64,000 bases of DNA, taken from contig OZ257137.1 in NCBI GenBank assembly GCA_965279115.1, forward strand, positions 4,898,001 to 4,962,000, read 5' to 3'. The position numbers were made by a program, and so were the translations under genes. The notes beneath the pieces are model-generated. The model ran no database searches. It saw only the letters and a list, made by a program, of their open reading frames with translations, and had not been told where the DNA came from. This DNA comes from JAEUOS01 sp965279115. GTDB lineage: Bacteria; Pseudomonadota; Gammaproteobacteria; Burkholderiales; JAEUOS01. Shown here one piece after another: positions 47,336-53,779 of the stretch. Each line of letters begins with the position of its first letter. Within the stretch, counting starts at the first letter, position 1.

Positions 47336-47800
47336 ATGAGACACCTACTCGTTCTCGCCATCGCAGCTTTTGCAAGTGCCGCGTTGGGGCAACCTCTGGA
47401 GAAGTGGGGGTATCCGGATGTCGGCGAGTTCACGAAAGCGACGCTGGTCTTGTGCTCGGAGCAGCGCGACTCGGTGATCCTTGCCACGCGCTATCGAAAT
47501 GGCGGGCGTGCGAGAGAAGAGGTCCTTTCGCTCGTTCCGCCGAATTCGCAACTGCTCCAACTTCGCGTGGTAGAGGTGTATCGCGAGAACATCGAGGACG
47601 TCTACGCATTCCCGAACGTCGGCCTCTACAGTATGGTCGCGTTTCGTGCTGAAGTGTGCCGACGGGAAATCATGTCCGCGCGACGACTTGGACGATTTGA
47701 GACCGTGCACGAAAAGGTCACCGCTTGCGAATCGCGGCACGGGAAGGAACGGAGCAAAGAACTCCATTTCTGTGTAATAGACATCGTTGACGGCATGTGA
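47336..47800 (+). CDS. Secreted cassette protein of unknown function
   Basis: A 154-residue protein with a signal peptide (MRHLLVLAIAAFASAALG, cleavage likely before QPLEK). The mature part has five Cys residues, of which LVLCSEQRDS, VCRRE, TACESRHG and FCVID may form disulfides in the periplasm. I recognise no family. It starts directly after attC site A and ends 15 bases before the next attC-like box, so it has the form of a single-gene integron cassette. Codon use is less GC-biased than the surrounding chromosome. Confidence 0.6.
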   Translation: MRHLLVLAIAAFASAALGQPLEKWGYPDVGEFTKATLVLCSEQRDSVILATRYRNGGRAREEVLSLVPPNSQLLQLRVVEVYRENIEDVYAFPNVGLYSMVAFRAEVCRREIMSARRLGRFETVHEKVTACESRHGKERSKELHFCVIDIVDGM

Positions 47801-47814
47801 GGGCGCGGCATGCG

Positions 47815-47846
47815 ATCCAACATGTCGGTCGCGACCGACGTTCAGC
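47815..47846 (+). other. Shortened attC-like palindrome (site A')
   Basis: It begins with ATCCAAC (47815-47821), the same R'' box as site A. It contains the 14-bp perfect palindrome TCGGTCGCGACCGA (47825-47838) and ends with CGTTCAGC, one base off the R' consensus. At about 32 bp it is shorter than any functional attC I know of and may be a deleted remnant. Confidence 0.4.
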
Positions 47847-47858
47847 GCCAATGCGACA

Positions 47859-48089
47859 TTGGCCGAGCTTGCGCAAGCGAAGGCCGTCCTCGACGAGCTG
47901 CCCCAGAGTCAGGTCGTATGGGATTTTGAAGATCGACGGCTTCAACCACCCTGGGGAAGCAACATCGCCAGTACGATTACTTGCCTCGGCAACTATTTTG
48001 TATCGAGCACGGGGCGAGATGTGTTCGCTCTTCTCGTAGAGGCACTGGAGGCATCGATTGACGAGCATCTGGACGCCACGATCGGCTAA
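47859..48089 (+). CDS. Small cassette protein, possibly 5'-truncated
   Basis: About 76 residues from a TTG start. The sequence LAELAQAKAVLDELPQSQVVWDFEDRRLQPPWGSNIASTIT... followed by YFVSSTGRDVFALLVEAL looks like a real folded protein, similar in style to small immunity-type proteins, but I cannot name a family. No ATG is in frame; the open frame continues upstream to a TTG at 47787. The stop TAA lies inside the GGCTAAC box of the next attC-like site, which is common in integron cassettes. Confidence 0.4.
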   Translation: MAELAQAKAVLDELPQSQVVWDFEDRRLQPPWGSNIASTITCLGNYFVSSTGRDVFALLVEALEASIDEHLDATIG

Positions 48090-48152
48090 CGCGGGCTTCG
48101 ACCGGACCGCCGAGAAGCGGCGCTTCCCGGTACGCCGTCGGGCGGCCTCGCT
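48084..48152 (+). other. attC-like site B (left half clear)
   Basis: GGCTAAC (48084-48090) is followed after six bases by TTCGACCGGACCG (48097-48109), the same two blocks at the same spacing as at 53472-53497. GC-rich inverted pieces such as GAAGCGGCGCTTC follow. A GTTRRRY box on the right side is not evident before the next start codon at 48153, so the right half is degenerate. Confidence 0.45.
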
Positions 48153-48359
48153 ATGAATGTCGGGAGCGATCGAATAACGATACTCAAGAAACTCCTTATC
48201 GCGTTCTTTGGCTGGCTATTGGTCCCGCCGCTGATAGGTATTGCGATTGTGTACGTCGCAAACATACATGACGCAACATTCTTCAGTTTGGGCTGTTTCG
48301 TTGGCGTGTTGGGGGCACTTGTTCATCCAGTAGTGATATATCGGCGAACTAAGGCATGA
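48153..48359 (+). CDS. Small membrane protein of unknown function
   Basis: A 68-residue protein with two hydrophobic helices (about 14-35, LLIAFFGWLLVPPLIGIAIVYV, and about 42-60) and a basic C-terminus (YRRTKA). There are no known motifs. It begins just after attC-like site B on the same strand as the other cassette genes. No attC-like site separates it from the next gene, so both could ride in one cassette. Confidence 0.5.
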   Translation: MNVGSDRITILKKLLIAFFGWLLVPPLIGIAIVYVANIHDATFFSLGCFVGVLGALVHPVVIYRRTKA

Positions 48360-48393
48360 GCAAATCGTCAATCGGCAGTTTCTTGCTTTCGGC

Positions 48394-48409
48394 GCAACCT
48401 ATGGGTTGC
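48394..48409. repeat. Short inverted repeat between cassette genes
   Basis: GCAACC (48394-48399) and GGTTGC (48404-48409) around TATG. It could be a weak terminator of the small membrane protein gene or a remnant of a recombination site; nothing decides between them. Confidence 0.3.
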
Positions 48410-48447
48410 TGTTTACTCTTGCGCAGCCCACTTCGCGCACCTTGAAC

Positions 48448-49143
48448 ATGTTCGACTTCAAGAAGCTCTACGGAGACGAGTATCCGACTGCGGTGGTGAT
48501 GGACGGTGTTCGGTTAGTACTGCGCCGGGAGCGTCGGTTCTCGCGCAGTTACCAATCAGATGAGCACAAGATGGGCACCGAGATTTCCCGTTTCATGGAC
48601 GGGTCGGCTTCCATCACGGCTTCAGAGCTTCAGCGCGAGTGGCCGGGTTGGACAGACGACATGCGAGTGGACTTCTGCCAGGCGTCTTGTTGGTTGAACG
48701 GGCAGGCGGATTTTCCCGAGATGCTTCGTTTCGTCATGCAACATGGCGAGACACAGCAGTGGCGTGCCATCGCCTTGAGCGTTGCATCGCAGCTCCCGCG
48801 TGAAGAGGCGTTCGATACTCTTGTCCATGCATTGAGGAACACGGAGCTTGGGGATGCTTCCAACATCTCTCAGGCGATTGCCCATACGAAGCACCCGGAT
48901 GCAGAGGCTACCCTTCGCAGCCATTTGGTGGCACTGTGGTCGCACCCTTCGCTTTGGCAGGACAATGATTTCATCAATTGGATAGGCTTTGAGGTGACGA
49001 CGTGCATCGCACATCTCGTCGAATTGGGCGCACTACCTTCTGATTTCACCGAGCAGGTGCAGCGGCTTTCAGAGCATGTTTGTTCGGGCAACCGCGACTC
49101 ATGTCGCAATTTCTTGTCGAGCCATTATTCTTGGCTCAAATGA
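48448..49143 (+). CDS. Cassette protein of unknown function, helical-repeat character
   Basis: A 231-residue soluble protein without signal peptide. The second half (QWRAIALSVASQLPREEAFDTLVHALRN... followed by HTKHPDAEATLRSHLVALW) has the spacing of HEAT/armadillo-like helical pairs, as in proteins scoring local residue loss. This is a visual impression only. The ATG at 48448 is chosen; a TTG at 48406 would add 14 residues. The gene ends 19 bases before the GGCTAAC box of the attC site that was split by the IS110-family element. Confidence 0.55.
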   Translation: MFDFKKLYGDEYPTAVVMDGVRLVLRRERRFSRSYQSDEHKMGTEISRFMDGSASITASELQREWPGWTDDMRVDFCQASCWLNGQADFPEMLRFVMQHGETQQWRAIALSVASQLPREEAFDTLVHALRNTELGDASNISQAIAHTKHPDAEATLRSHLVALWSHPSLWQDNDFINWIGFEVTTCIAHLVELGALPSDFTEQVQRLSEHVCSGNRDSCRNFLSSHYSWLK

Positions 49144-49162
49144 GACCGACGACGATGACGTG

Positions 49163-49180
49163 GGCTAACCGTGCGTATAT
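49163..49180 (+). other. attC-like site C, left half (interrupted by IS110-family element)
   Basis: GGCTAAC (49163-49169) matches the R'' box of site B, followed by a six-base spacer. The sequence is then cut by the inverted repeat of the insertion element. The right half with a GTTAG box is found on the other side of the element at 50823. Confidence 0.5.
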
Positions 49181-49189
49181 GGACTCCCC

Positions 49190-49564
49190 GCCAAAGTCCA
49201 GCGACTGATCGATTGGTTTGGCGGTAGGGACAAGCCTGCAGTCGTATATCCGGCATCTGAAGTGGGCTCGAAGTGGCCCGTGCCGACATGGAATCTGCGA
49301 ACACCGTTGCGCCAATCGCTACGAGCGGCTGCCACGCCGTGAGGCGTTGAGCCGGCAGAGTTATCGGCGTCTGTCGGTGCGGGGGTGACCCTGGTTGCCA
49401 TGATGGGCGATCAATCTCCGGGAAAGGCTGGATGGGGTGCTGCATGCTGCTCGGTGCAGACTTTTCCACGGCGCCGCGCGCCGCTCACATCAAGCACGGG
49501 CGTGCGGCGCGGTGGGAAAGTCGTGTTCATGAAGCTGGTTGAATCGTTGTCAGTGGATGTTGGA
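49190..49564 (-). other. Long 3' non-coding region of the IS110/IS1111-type element
   Basis: About 375 bases between the transposase stop and the element end, with no supported gene on either strand. In IS1111-type elements the guide RNA (bridge/seek RNA) that selects target and donor is encoded here. The hairpin at 49459-49522 is its most structured part. Confidence 0.5.
49459..49522 (-). ncRNA. Candidate bridge/seek RNA hairpin of the IS1111-type element
   Basis: The outer arms GACTTTTCCAC (49459-49469) and GTGGGAAAGTC (49512-49522) pair over 11 positions with one mismatch or wobble. The inner arms CGCGCCGC (49477-49484) and GCGGCGCG (49504-49511) pair perfectly; a seven-base internal bulge lies on one side and a 19-base terminal loop at the top. 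A stem with an internal loop and a large apical loop fits the general design of IS110-family guide RNAs, but loop specificity was not established here. Confidence 0.45.
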
Positions 49565-50647
49565 TCAAGCTGGCATTTCAAACGACTGCCGGTTGGCCTT
49601 CTTTTCCAGGCGCACGGGTTGCCCATAAGGCGCCGCATCACGCAACGTGGCGTAACAGATGCGCGCCAGCTTGTTGGCCAGCGCGCAGGTTGCCTTGTTG
49701 TGGTTGGTTCGCCCCTGTACGTCAAGTGCCCAGGTCCGCAGGCCATCGATCGGCTTACCCGCATGGCGCGCCACATCAGCCGCGCGCAGTACGCTGCGGG
49801 CGCCATGGGTCAGCAGCATGCGCAAATAGCGGTCGCCCTTCTTGCTGATCCGTCCCAGGTGACGCGAGCTACCGGACGAGTGTTCCTTCGGCGTCAACCC
49901 GAACCACGAGGCGAAATGCCGCGCATCCTTGAAGTGCGCCACGCTGCCGGAGGTGGCGGCTACCATCGCCGTGGCGGTCAGCAAGCCGACGCCCGGAACG
50001 GTCAGCAGAGTCTTGCAAGGAGTGGAGGCACGCACCACGACCGCCAGCTCCCGCTCTAGTTGGGCGATCTGCGCCTCCAGCCGGTGAATTTCCTCCACCA
50101 GCAGGTTCATCGTCCCGCGAATCAAGGCCGGCACCGCCGAATGCGGATCGGCCAGCACCCGGCTGATCTGTTCAACCCCCAGCCGGCTACCGGCAGCGAT
50201 TGAAACACCGAACTCCCGACAGAAGCCACGCAATGCATTGATACGCGCCGTGCGAGTGGACATCCACAACGAACGCGTCCGATGCAGGCCCTGCAAGGCC
50301 TGCTGCTCGACCGACTTGATCTTCACCGGCACGATATCGGAAGCACGCGCAGCCTCCAGCAGTGCCGCCGCATCCGCAGCATCGGTCTTGTTGCGTTTCA
50401 CGTAGGCCCGGATATAGGCAGCCGGCAGAAGCCTGGCCTCGATGCCCTGGGCCGCCAGCCAGCGCGCCCAGTGATGGGCCGAGCCACAGGCTTCCATGAT
50501 CACCAAGCTAACTGCCCGGTTGGCGAAGAAGCGTTCGAATTGGGTACGGGTGAGGCGATGGGTTTCGATGACCCGCCAGTTGCTGTCGGCAACGGCCACC
50601 TGGAAGACATGCTTTGCAAGATCGACAGCGACGGTAGTAGCATTCAT
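49565..50647 (-). CDS. IS110-family transposase (DEDD recombinase, IS1111 type)
   Basis: A 360-residue transposase. The N-terminal RuvC-like DEDD domain shows VAVDLAKHVFQ (first Asp), SLVIMEACGSAHHWARWL (Glu) and NKTDAADAAALLEAA (DxxD). The C-terminal Transposase_20 domain has LLTVPGVGLLTATAMVAA and FASWFGLTPKEHSSGSSRHLG, with the conserved Ser region. It appears full length and intact. The start (ATG 50645-50647) has GGGAG in front; the frame is open 45 bases further. Guide RNA-directed recombination is known for the family. Confidence 0.9.
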   Translation of the reverse strand: MNATTVAVDLAKHVFQVAVADSNWRVIETHRLTRTQFERFFANRAVSLVIMEACGSAHHWARWLAAQGIEARLLPAAYIRAYVKRNKTDAADAAALLEAARASDIVPVKIKSVEQQALQGLHRTRSLWMSTRTARINALRGFCREFGVSIAAGSRLGVEQISRVLADPHSAVPALIRGTMNLLVEEIHRLEAQIAQLERELAVVVRASTPCKTLLTVPGVGLLTATAMVAATSGSVAHFKDARHFASWFGLTPKEHSSGSSRHLGRISKKGDRYLRMLLTHGARSVLRAADVARHAGKPIDGLRTWALDVQGRTNHNKATCALANKLARICYATLRDAAPYGQPVRLEKKANRQSFEMPA

Positions 50648-50741
50648 ATCGGACTCCCTTCGTAGTTGATAGTTGCTGACACCCCATCCCACAATGAGAG
50701 CCAGCTGGCACCATGATGCCCTTCAAAAACGGGGGGAGTCC

Positions 50742-50829
50742 ATCCCATCACTGCAGCGAATCCGGCGGGAGCGCCGCGGTTGCGTTCGCGCGTCCCGTGC
50801 GCCGGGTCGCTGAGCTTGGGTCGTTAGAG
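50742..50829 (+). other. attC-like site C, right half
   Basis: A GC-rich stretch ends in CGTTAG (50822-50827) with AG following, one base off the GTTRRRY box, and is complementary to the CTAAC of the left half at 49163. A start codon follows seven bases later, as usual for a cassette. The central part is less clearly paired than in site D. Confidence 0.45.
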
Positions 50830-50835
50830 GCCACG

Positions 50836-51303
50836 ATGCAGCGAAACCCGTATGCCGCACCGGAAGCGGAGGTCAAAGATACGGACACCCAGAGCCGCTC
50901 CGGTGTCTATGTTGGATGCCTCGCACTCCTTCTTGGGCCCCCACTAGGTTTCGTTGTGGCCTATTTCTGGAGCAAATCGCAAGTTCACACATTGGGCTCT
51001 CATGTGGTCCAAGGCGAGGGGCGGGCCATGATCGTCATAGGTCATGCGGTTCTTGGAGCCATCATTGGAGGCATTGTCGTTCCGGCCATCGCATTAATCC
51101 ACCGGAAGCTGACGGGCGGTTCTTACGAAAGAGAAGATGAGTTACGGAATGTGAGCATTGCTAATCCCATATTTCTGAGCGATTACTCGAAGAAATATGG
51201 ACTCTCCGAGAGTGACGTGTTAGCTCTCGTGGCCTCCGGCGGTTTGCCAGGAAAGGAAATAGATGGACTGCTTGTCGTCGAAGACTGTTCGCCAATGCGC
51301 TAG
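50836..51303 (+). CDS. Cassette-borne membrane protein of unknown function
   Basis: A 155-residue protein beginning MQRNPYAAPEAEV, an N-terminal NPY-x-x-P pattern seen in several small bacterial membrane proteins. Two hydrophobic helices follow (about 26-45 and 65-90, GHAVLGAIIGGIVVPAIALI), then a soluble C-terminal part of about 65 residues. I know no function. The ATG at 50836, seven bases after the GTTAG box, is taken as the start even though the frame is open upstream, because the attC core should not be coding. The stop precedes the next attC-like site by 27 bases. Confidence 0.55.
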   Translation: MQRNPYAAPEAEVKDTDTQSRSGVYVGCLALLLGPPLGFVVAYFWSKSQVHTLGSHVVQGEGRAMIVIGHAVLGAIIGGIVVPAIALIHRKLTGGSYEREDELRNVSIANPIFLSDYSKKYGLSESDVLALVASGGLPGKEIDGLLVVEDCSPMR

Positions 51304-51330
51304 AGACTCATGTTTCTTGATACCGGCGCG

Positions 51331-51404
51331 CTTTAACCGGCCAGTCGAGGCGGGCCTTTGCATGCGGGCCTCGCCCGCTTGCGTGGTCGCTCACTGGCAA
51401 CGTT
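51331..51404 (+). other. attC-like site D, left part (interrupted by IS1182-like element)
   Basis: CTTTAAC (51331-51337) serves as R'', followed by GCCAGT (51340-51345) and its exact complement ACTGGC (51393-51398), then AACGTT (51399-51404). Inside, GCGGGC (51350-51355) pairs with GCCCGC (51373-51378). The nested R''-L''-L'-R' order is that of an attC. The R' box is completed to GTTAGGC only by the sequence at 53183-53189 beyond the insertion. Confidence 0.6.
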
Positions 51405-53182
51405 GAGGCTGTATAAAAAGTCTCCGCAGCAGTCCACCTCGCCCCACCTGAAGCGTTGATCAAGTAGTTGATCAACGGGGAATGCCGATGGCGCGATTCA
51501 AAGCAGTAGACCGAAGCCCGCGCTTCCTGCCGATCGATCTCGAAGCCCAGCTTATCCCCGGCAGTTTCGAACACGCACTGGACTACCTGGTCGATCACGA
51601 ACTCGATCTGCAGCCGCTGCACGCCAAGTACTGCAATGACGCCACCGGCGCGCCGGCATACGAACCGAGCGTGCTCCTCAAGATCGTGCTGCTTGCCTAC
51701 AGCCGAGGCATGATCTCCAGCCGACGCATCGAACGCGCCTGCCGCGAGAACGTCCTGTTCATGGCCTTGTCGGGTGATTCGGCCCCGCAGTTCACTACTC
51801 TCGCCAAATTCATCCGCGAGCTGGGCGACGACATCGGCAAACTCTTCACCCAGGTCCTCATGACCTGCGACGCCCAGGGCCTGATTGGCCGGCAGATGTT
51901 CGCCATCGACGGCGTAAAACTGCCTGGCAACGCCAGCAAGCGCCGTAGTGGCACCCACGCCGAACTGGCCAAGGACGCCGAACGGATGGAACAGGCCGTC
52001 AAGGCCATGGTGAAGGCCCACCGCAACCGCGATACGCAGGGCGAGGCGGCCGACAGCACTGGCGCCGAAGAGAAGCGCCGCGAGCGTCTGCAGCGTGAAG
52101 CCGCGCGGATCCGTGACTTCCTTGCCCGTGAAGAAGAGCGCAAATCAGCCAAGGGCAACATCCGCAAGAGCAACGTCACCGACAACGACAGCGCCAAGAT
52201 GGCTACCTCCAAGGGCGTGTTGCAAGGGTTCACCGCCGTGGCCGCTGTAGACGACCGGCACCAGATCATCGTTGCCGCCCAGGCGCATGGCTCCGGCAGT
52301 GAACAAGACACCCTGCTACCGGTCGTCAAACAGACCGACGCGATCCGCACCGACCAGACGCTGGTGACCGCCGACGCCGGCTATCACTCGGAAGTCAACC
52401 TTGCCGCCCTCTATGAAGCTGGGGTACCGGCCTTGATCGCCGACCCGATGATGCGCAAGCGCGATGAGCGTTTCAAGGATCAGGCCAAGTACAAAGCGTT
52501 GGCCGACCCGCTTTACGACAAAGGGAAGGCCGCGCGCGAAGCCGACCAGACCAAGAAGTTTCGGCCCACGGACTTCACCTATGACGCGAAAGCCGGCACC
52601 TGCATGTGTCCGGCTGGCCAGTCCCTGTACAGCAACGGCACGCAATGCACTACCAACGGTCGTACCCACCACAAGTTCAGCGGCACCAAAGCGACATGCG
52701 GAGCATGCACACTCAGAGCCCAGTGCCTGCGGTACCCAGATCGCACGCCGGTGCGGCAAGTCGCGTTCTTCCACAAGAACCAGGCCTCGCCGCTACCGTT
52801 TACAGAGCGGATGAAGCAGGCCATCGATTCCCCGCGCGGGCGCAAGCTGTACGGACGCCGCATGGCGACGGTGGAGCCGGTGTTCGGCAACCTGCGCCAT
52901 AACAAGGGATTGAACCGGTTCACGCTACGCGGGCAGAAGAAGGTGAACACGCAGTGGCACCTTTACTGTCTGGTGCACAACATCGAGAAGCTGGCACATC
53001 ACGGATATGCGCAGTGAGCGCTACACCGAGGCGTGGTACCGCCCGAATAAGGCATCATCAGACCTGCTATTGCCACGCGGCGCGGGTTTCGGCACACTGG
53101 TGTGCGATGAACAACCTCGCTGAACGAGCCACGCTTCGCCAAGGGTCTGCCTTGCGCGAAATCGGGGTTTTTATTCAGCCTC
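51405..53182 (+). mobile_element. IS1182-like insertion sequence in the core of attC-like site D
   Basis: A 1778-bp element. Its left end GAGGCTGTATAAAAA (51405-51419) and right end TTTTTATTCAGCCTC (53168-53182) are inverted repeats matching at 14 of 15 positions. It is flanked by GTT on both sides (51402-51404 and 53183-53185), which looks like a three-base target duplication. Removing the element and one GTT gives ACTGGCAACGTTAGGC, a perfect attC right end. It carries one intact transposase gene. Confidence 0.8.
51482..53017 (+). CDS. IS1182-family DDE transposase
   Basis: A 511-residue transposase. An N-terminal DUF772-like domain (about 50-125, YEPSVLLKIVLLAYSRGM...RIERACREN) precedes a DDE catalytic domain. 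Candidate acids are Asp in MFAIDGVKLP, Asp in LVTADAGYHSE and Glu in ATVEPVFGNLRHN. A zinc-ribbon-like segment with Cys pairs (CMCPAGQ, CGACTLRAQC) lies in between. No frameshift or stop is seen, so the element may still be active. Two start codons, at 51482 and 51488, are possible. Confidence 0.92.
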   Translation: MPMARFKAVDRSPRFLPIDLEAQLIPGSFEHALDYLVDHELDLQPLHAKYCNDATGAPAYEPSVLLKIVLLAYSRGMISSRRIERACRENVLFMALSGDSAPQFTTLAKFIRELGDDIGKLFTQVLMTCDAQGLIGRQMFAIDGVKLPGNASKRRSGTHAELAKDAERMEQAVKAMVKAHRNRDTQGEAADSTGAEEKRRERLQREAARIRDFLAREEERKSAKGNIRKSNVTDNDSAKMATSKGVLQGFTAVAAVDDRHQIIVAAQAHGSGSEQDTLLPVVKQTDAIRTDQTLVTADAGYHSEVNLAALYEAGVPALIADPMMRKRDERFKDQAKYKALADPLYDKGKAAREADQTKKFRPTDFTYDAKAGTCMCPAGQSLYSNGTQCTTNGRTHHKFSGTKATCGACTLRAQCLRYPDRTPVRQVAFFHKNQASPLPFTERMKQAIDSPRGRKLYGRRMATVEPVFGNLRHNKGLNRFTLRGQKKVNTQWHLYCLVHNIEKLAHHGYAQ

Positions 53183-53189
53183 GTTAGGC
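53183..53189 (+). other. attC-like site D, right core box
   Basis: GTTAGGC, a perfect GTTRRRY box, immediately follows the right end of the IS1182-like element. Together with 51331-51404 it rebuilds one continuous attC-like site. The next cassette gene begins 40 bases downstream. Confidence 0.6.
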
Positions 53190-53228
53190 ACCATTCGAGC
53201 GAAAGCTCCATACATCGGAGGAAATAGC

Positions 53229-53477
53229 ATGCTCCAGCTTCGTCCCGATTGCGAGTGCTGCAATCTTGACCTGCCACCGGAGTCGGAAGAGGTGCGCATC
53301 TGCTCATTTGAATGCACCTTCTGCCTCGCCTGCGCGAGCGCTGTGCTCAAGGGCAAGTGTCCGAATTGCGGCGGTGAGTTGGTCGCCCGCCCGCGGAGGC
53401 CTGCCGAAAAGCTCGCCAGGTTTCCGGCCTCGACGGAGCGCGTGTTCAAGCCCCAGGGGTGCGCGAATCCTGCCTGA
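53229..53477 (+). CDS. DUF1272 family zinc-ribbon-like protein
   Basis: An 82-residue cytosolic protein. The DUF1272 pattern is clear: MLQLRPDCECCNLDLPPES, ICSFECTFCLACA, LKGKCPNCGG and PASTERV. Four Cys pairs could bind zinc. The function is unknown; proteins of this family are, to my knowledge, often carried on integron cassettes and in small accessory loci. CGGAGGAAAT is a strong ribosome binding site. The TGA overlaps the GCCTGAC start of the next inverted repeat. Confidence 0.8.
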   Translation: MLQLRPDCECCNLDLPPESEEVRICSFECTFCLACASAVLKGKCPNCGGELVARPRRPAEKLARFPASTERVFKPQGCANPA

Positions 53478-53626
53478 CGACACGTTCGACCGGACCGTAA
53501 ATCATGGTGGCGTGCCTCTCCAGCTTCTCGATGGCGGCATCAACGCCGAGCCAGACGATCCTGCAGACCGCTAAGCCGCGTCGCTTCGCATCGCTGTTGC
53601 CAGGCCGTTGATGGCCGTCGTCAGGC
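53472..53626 (+). other. Degenerate attC-like inverted repeat E closing the array
   Basis: GCCTGACGAC (53472-53481) and GTCGTCAGGC (53617-53626) are exact reverse complements, 155 bp apart end to end. After GCCTGAC and six bases comes TTCGACCGGACCG (53485-53497), identical in sequence and spacing to site B. The core boxes are one base off consensus (GCCTGAC for GCCTAAC, GTCAGGC for GTTAGGC), so the site may no longer recombine. Confidence 0.4.
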
Positions 53627-53779
53627 AGCGGGAAGAGCCCGTGGGCGCGACAACCAACCCCCGATATCGCCAGCCACCTGGTTCGCTAGAATCGACCCGG
53701 ATTTAACGTATGAAGATGCCTGTGCGGGAAATCAGGCAGTTTTCAACAGTCTGCCAACCACTGAAAGCGACCCACCACC
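53627..53779. other. Junction between cassette array and chromosome
   Basis: Together with site E this makes about 300 bases without a gene. It should contain the promoter of the MaoC-family gene; a possible -10-like TAGAAT occurs at 53688-53693. I see no further element. Confidence 0.35.

Larger units (their letters stand above)
49181..50741 (-). mobile_element. IS110-family insertion sequence, IS1111 type, inserted in an attC-like site
   Basis: An element of about 1.56 kb, with GGACTCCCC at 49181-49189 and the exact reverse complement GGGGAGTCC at 50733-50741. It holds one transposase gene reading leftwards. Short near-terminal inverted repeats, no visible target duplication, and a long non-coding stretch after rather than before the transposase are the features that separate the IS1111 group from IS110 proper. 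The flanks are attC-like halves; the IS1111-attC group is known to target integron attC sites. Exact ends may extend a few bases beyond the repeats. Confidence 0.7.

Noticed and set aside
47797..48039. An 80-codon frame overlapping the small cassette gene at 47859.
   Set aside because: Its Arg/Pro/Ser-rich sequence is typical of a wrong frame, while the 47859-48089 frame looks like a folded protein and stops inside the attC box.
49411..49806. A 131-codon minus-strand gene reading into the IS non-coding region.
   Set aside because: It overlaps the 3' end of the transposase in another frame, has Arg/Pro-rich composition, and covers the structured RNA candidate.
50651..50658. GGACTCCC as the right end of the IS110-type element.
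   Set aside because: It has the same orientation as the left repeat, not inverted, and lies directly before the transposase start; the inverted copy at 50733-50741 fits better.
53106..53189. A complete attC site of about 80 bp including GCTGAAC and GTTAGGC.
   Set aside because: The right portion up to 53182 is the inverted terminal repeat of the IS1182-like element (GAGGCTG/CAGCCTC). Only GTTAGGC belongs to the attC, whose left part is at 51331-51404.
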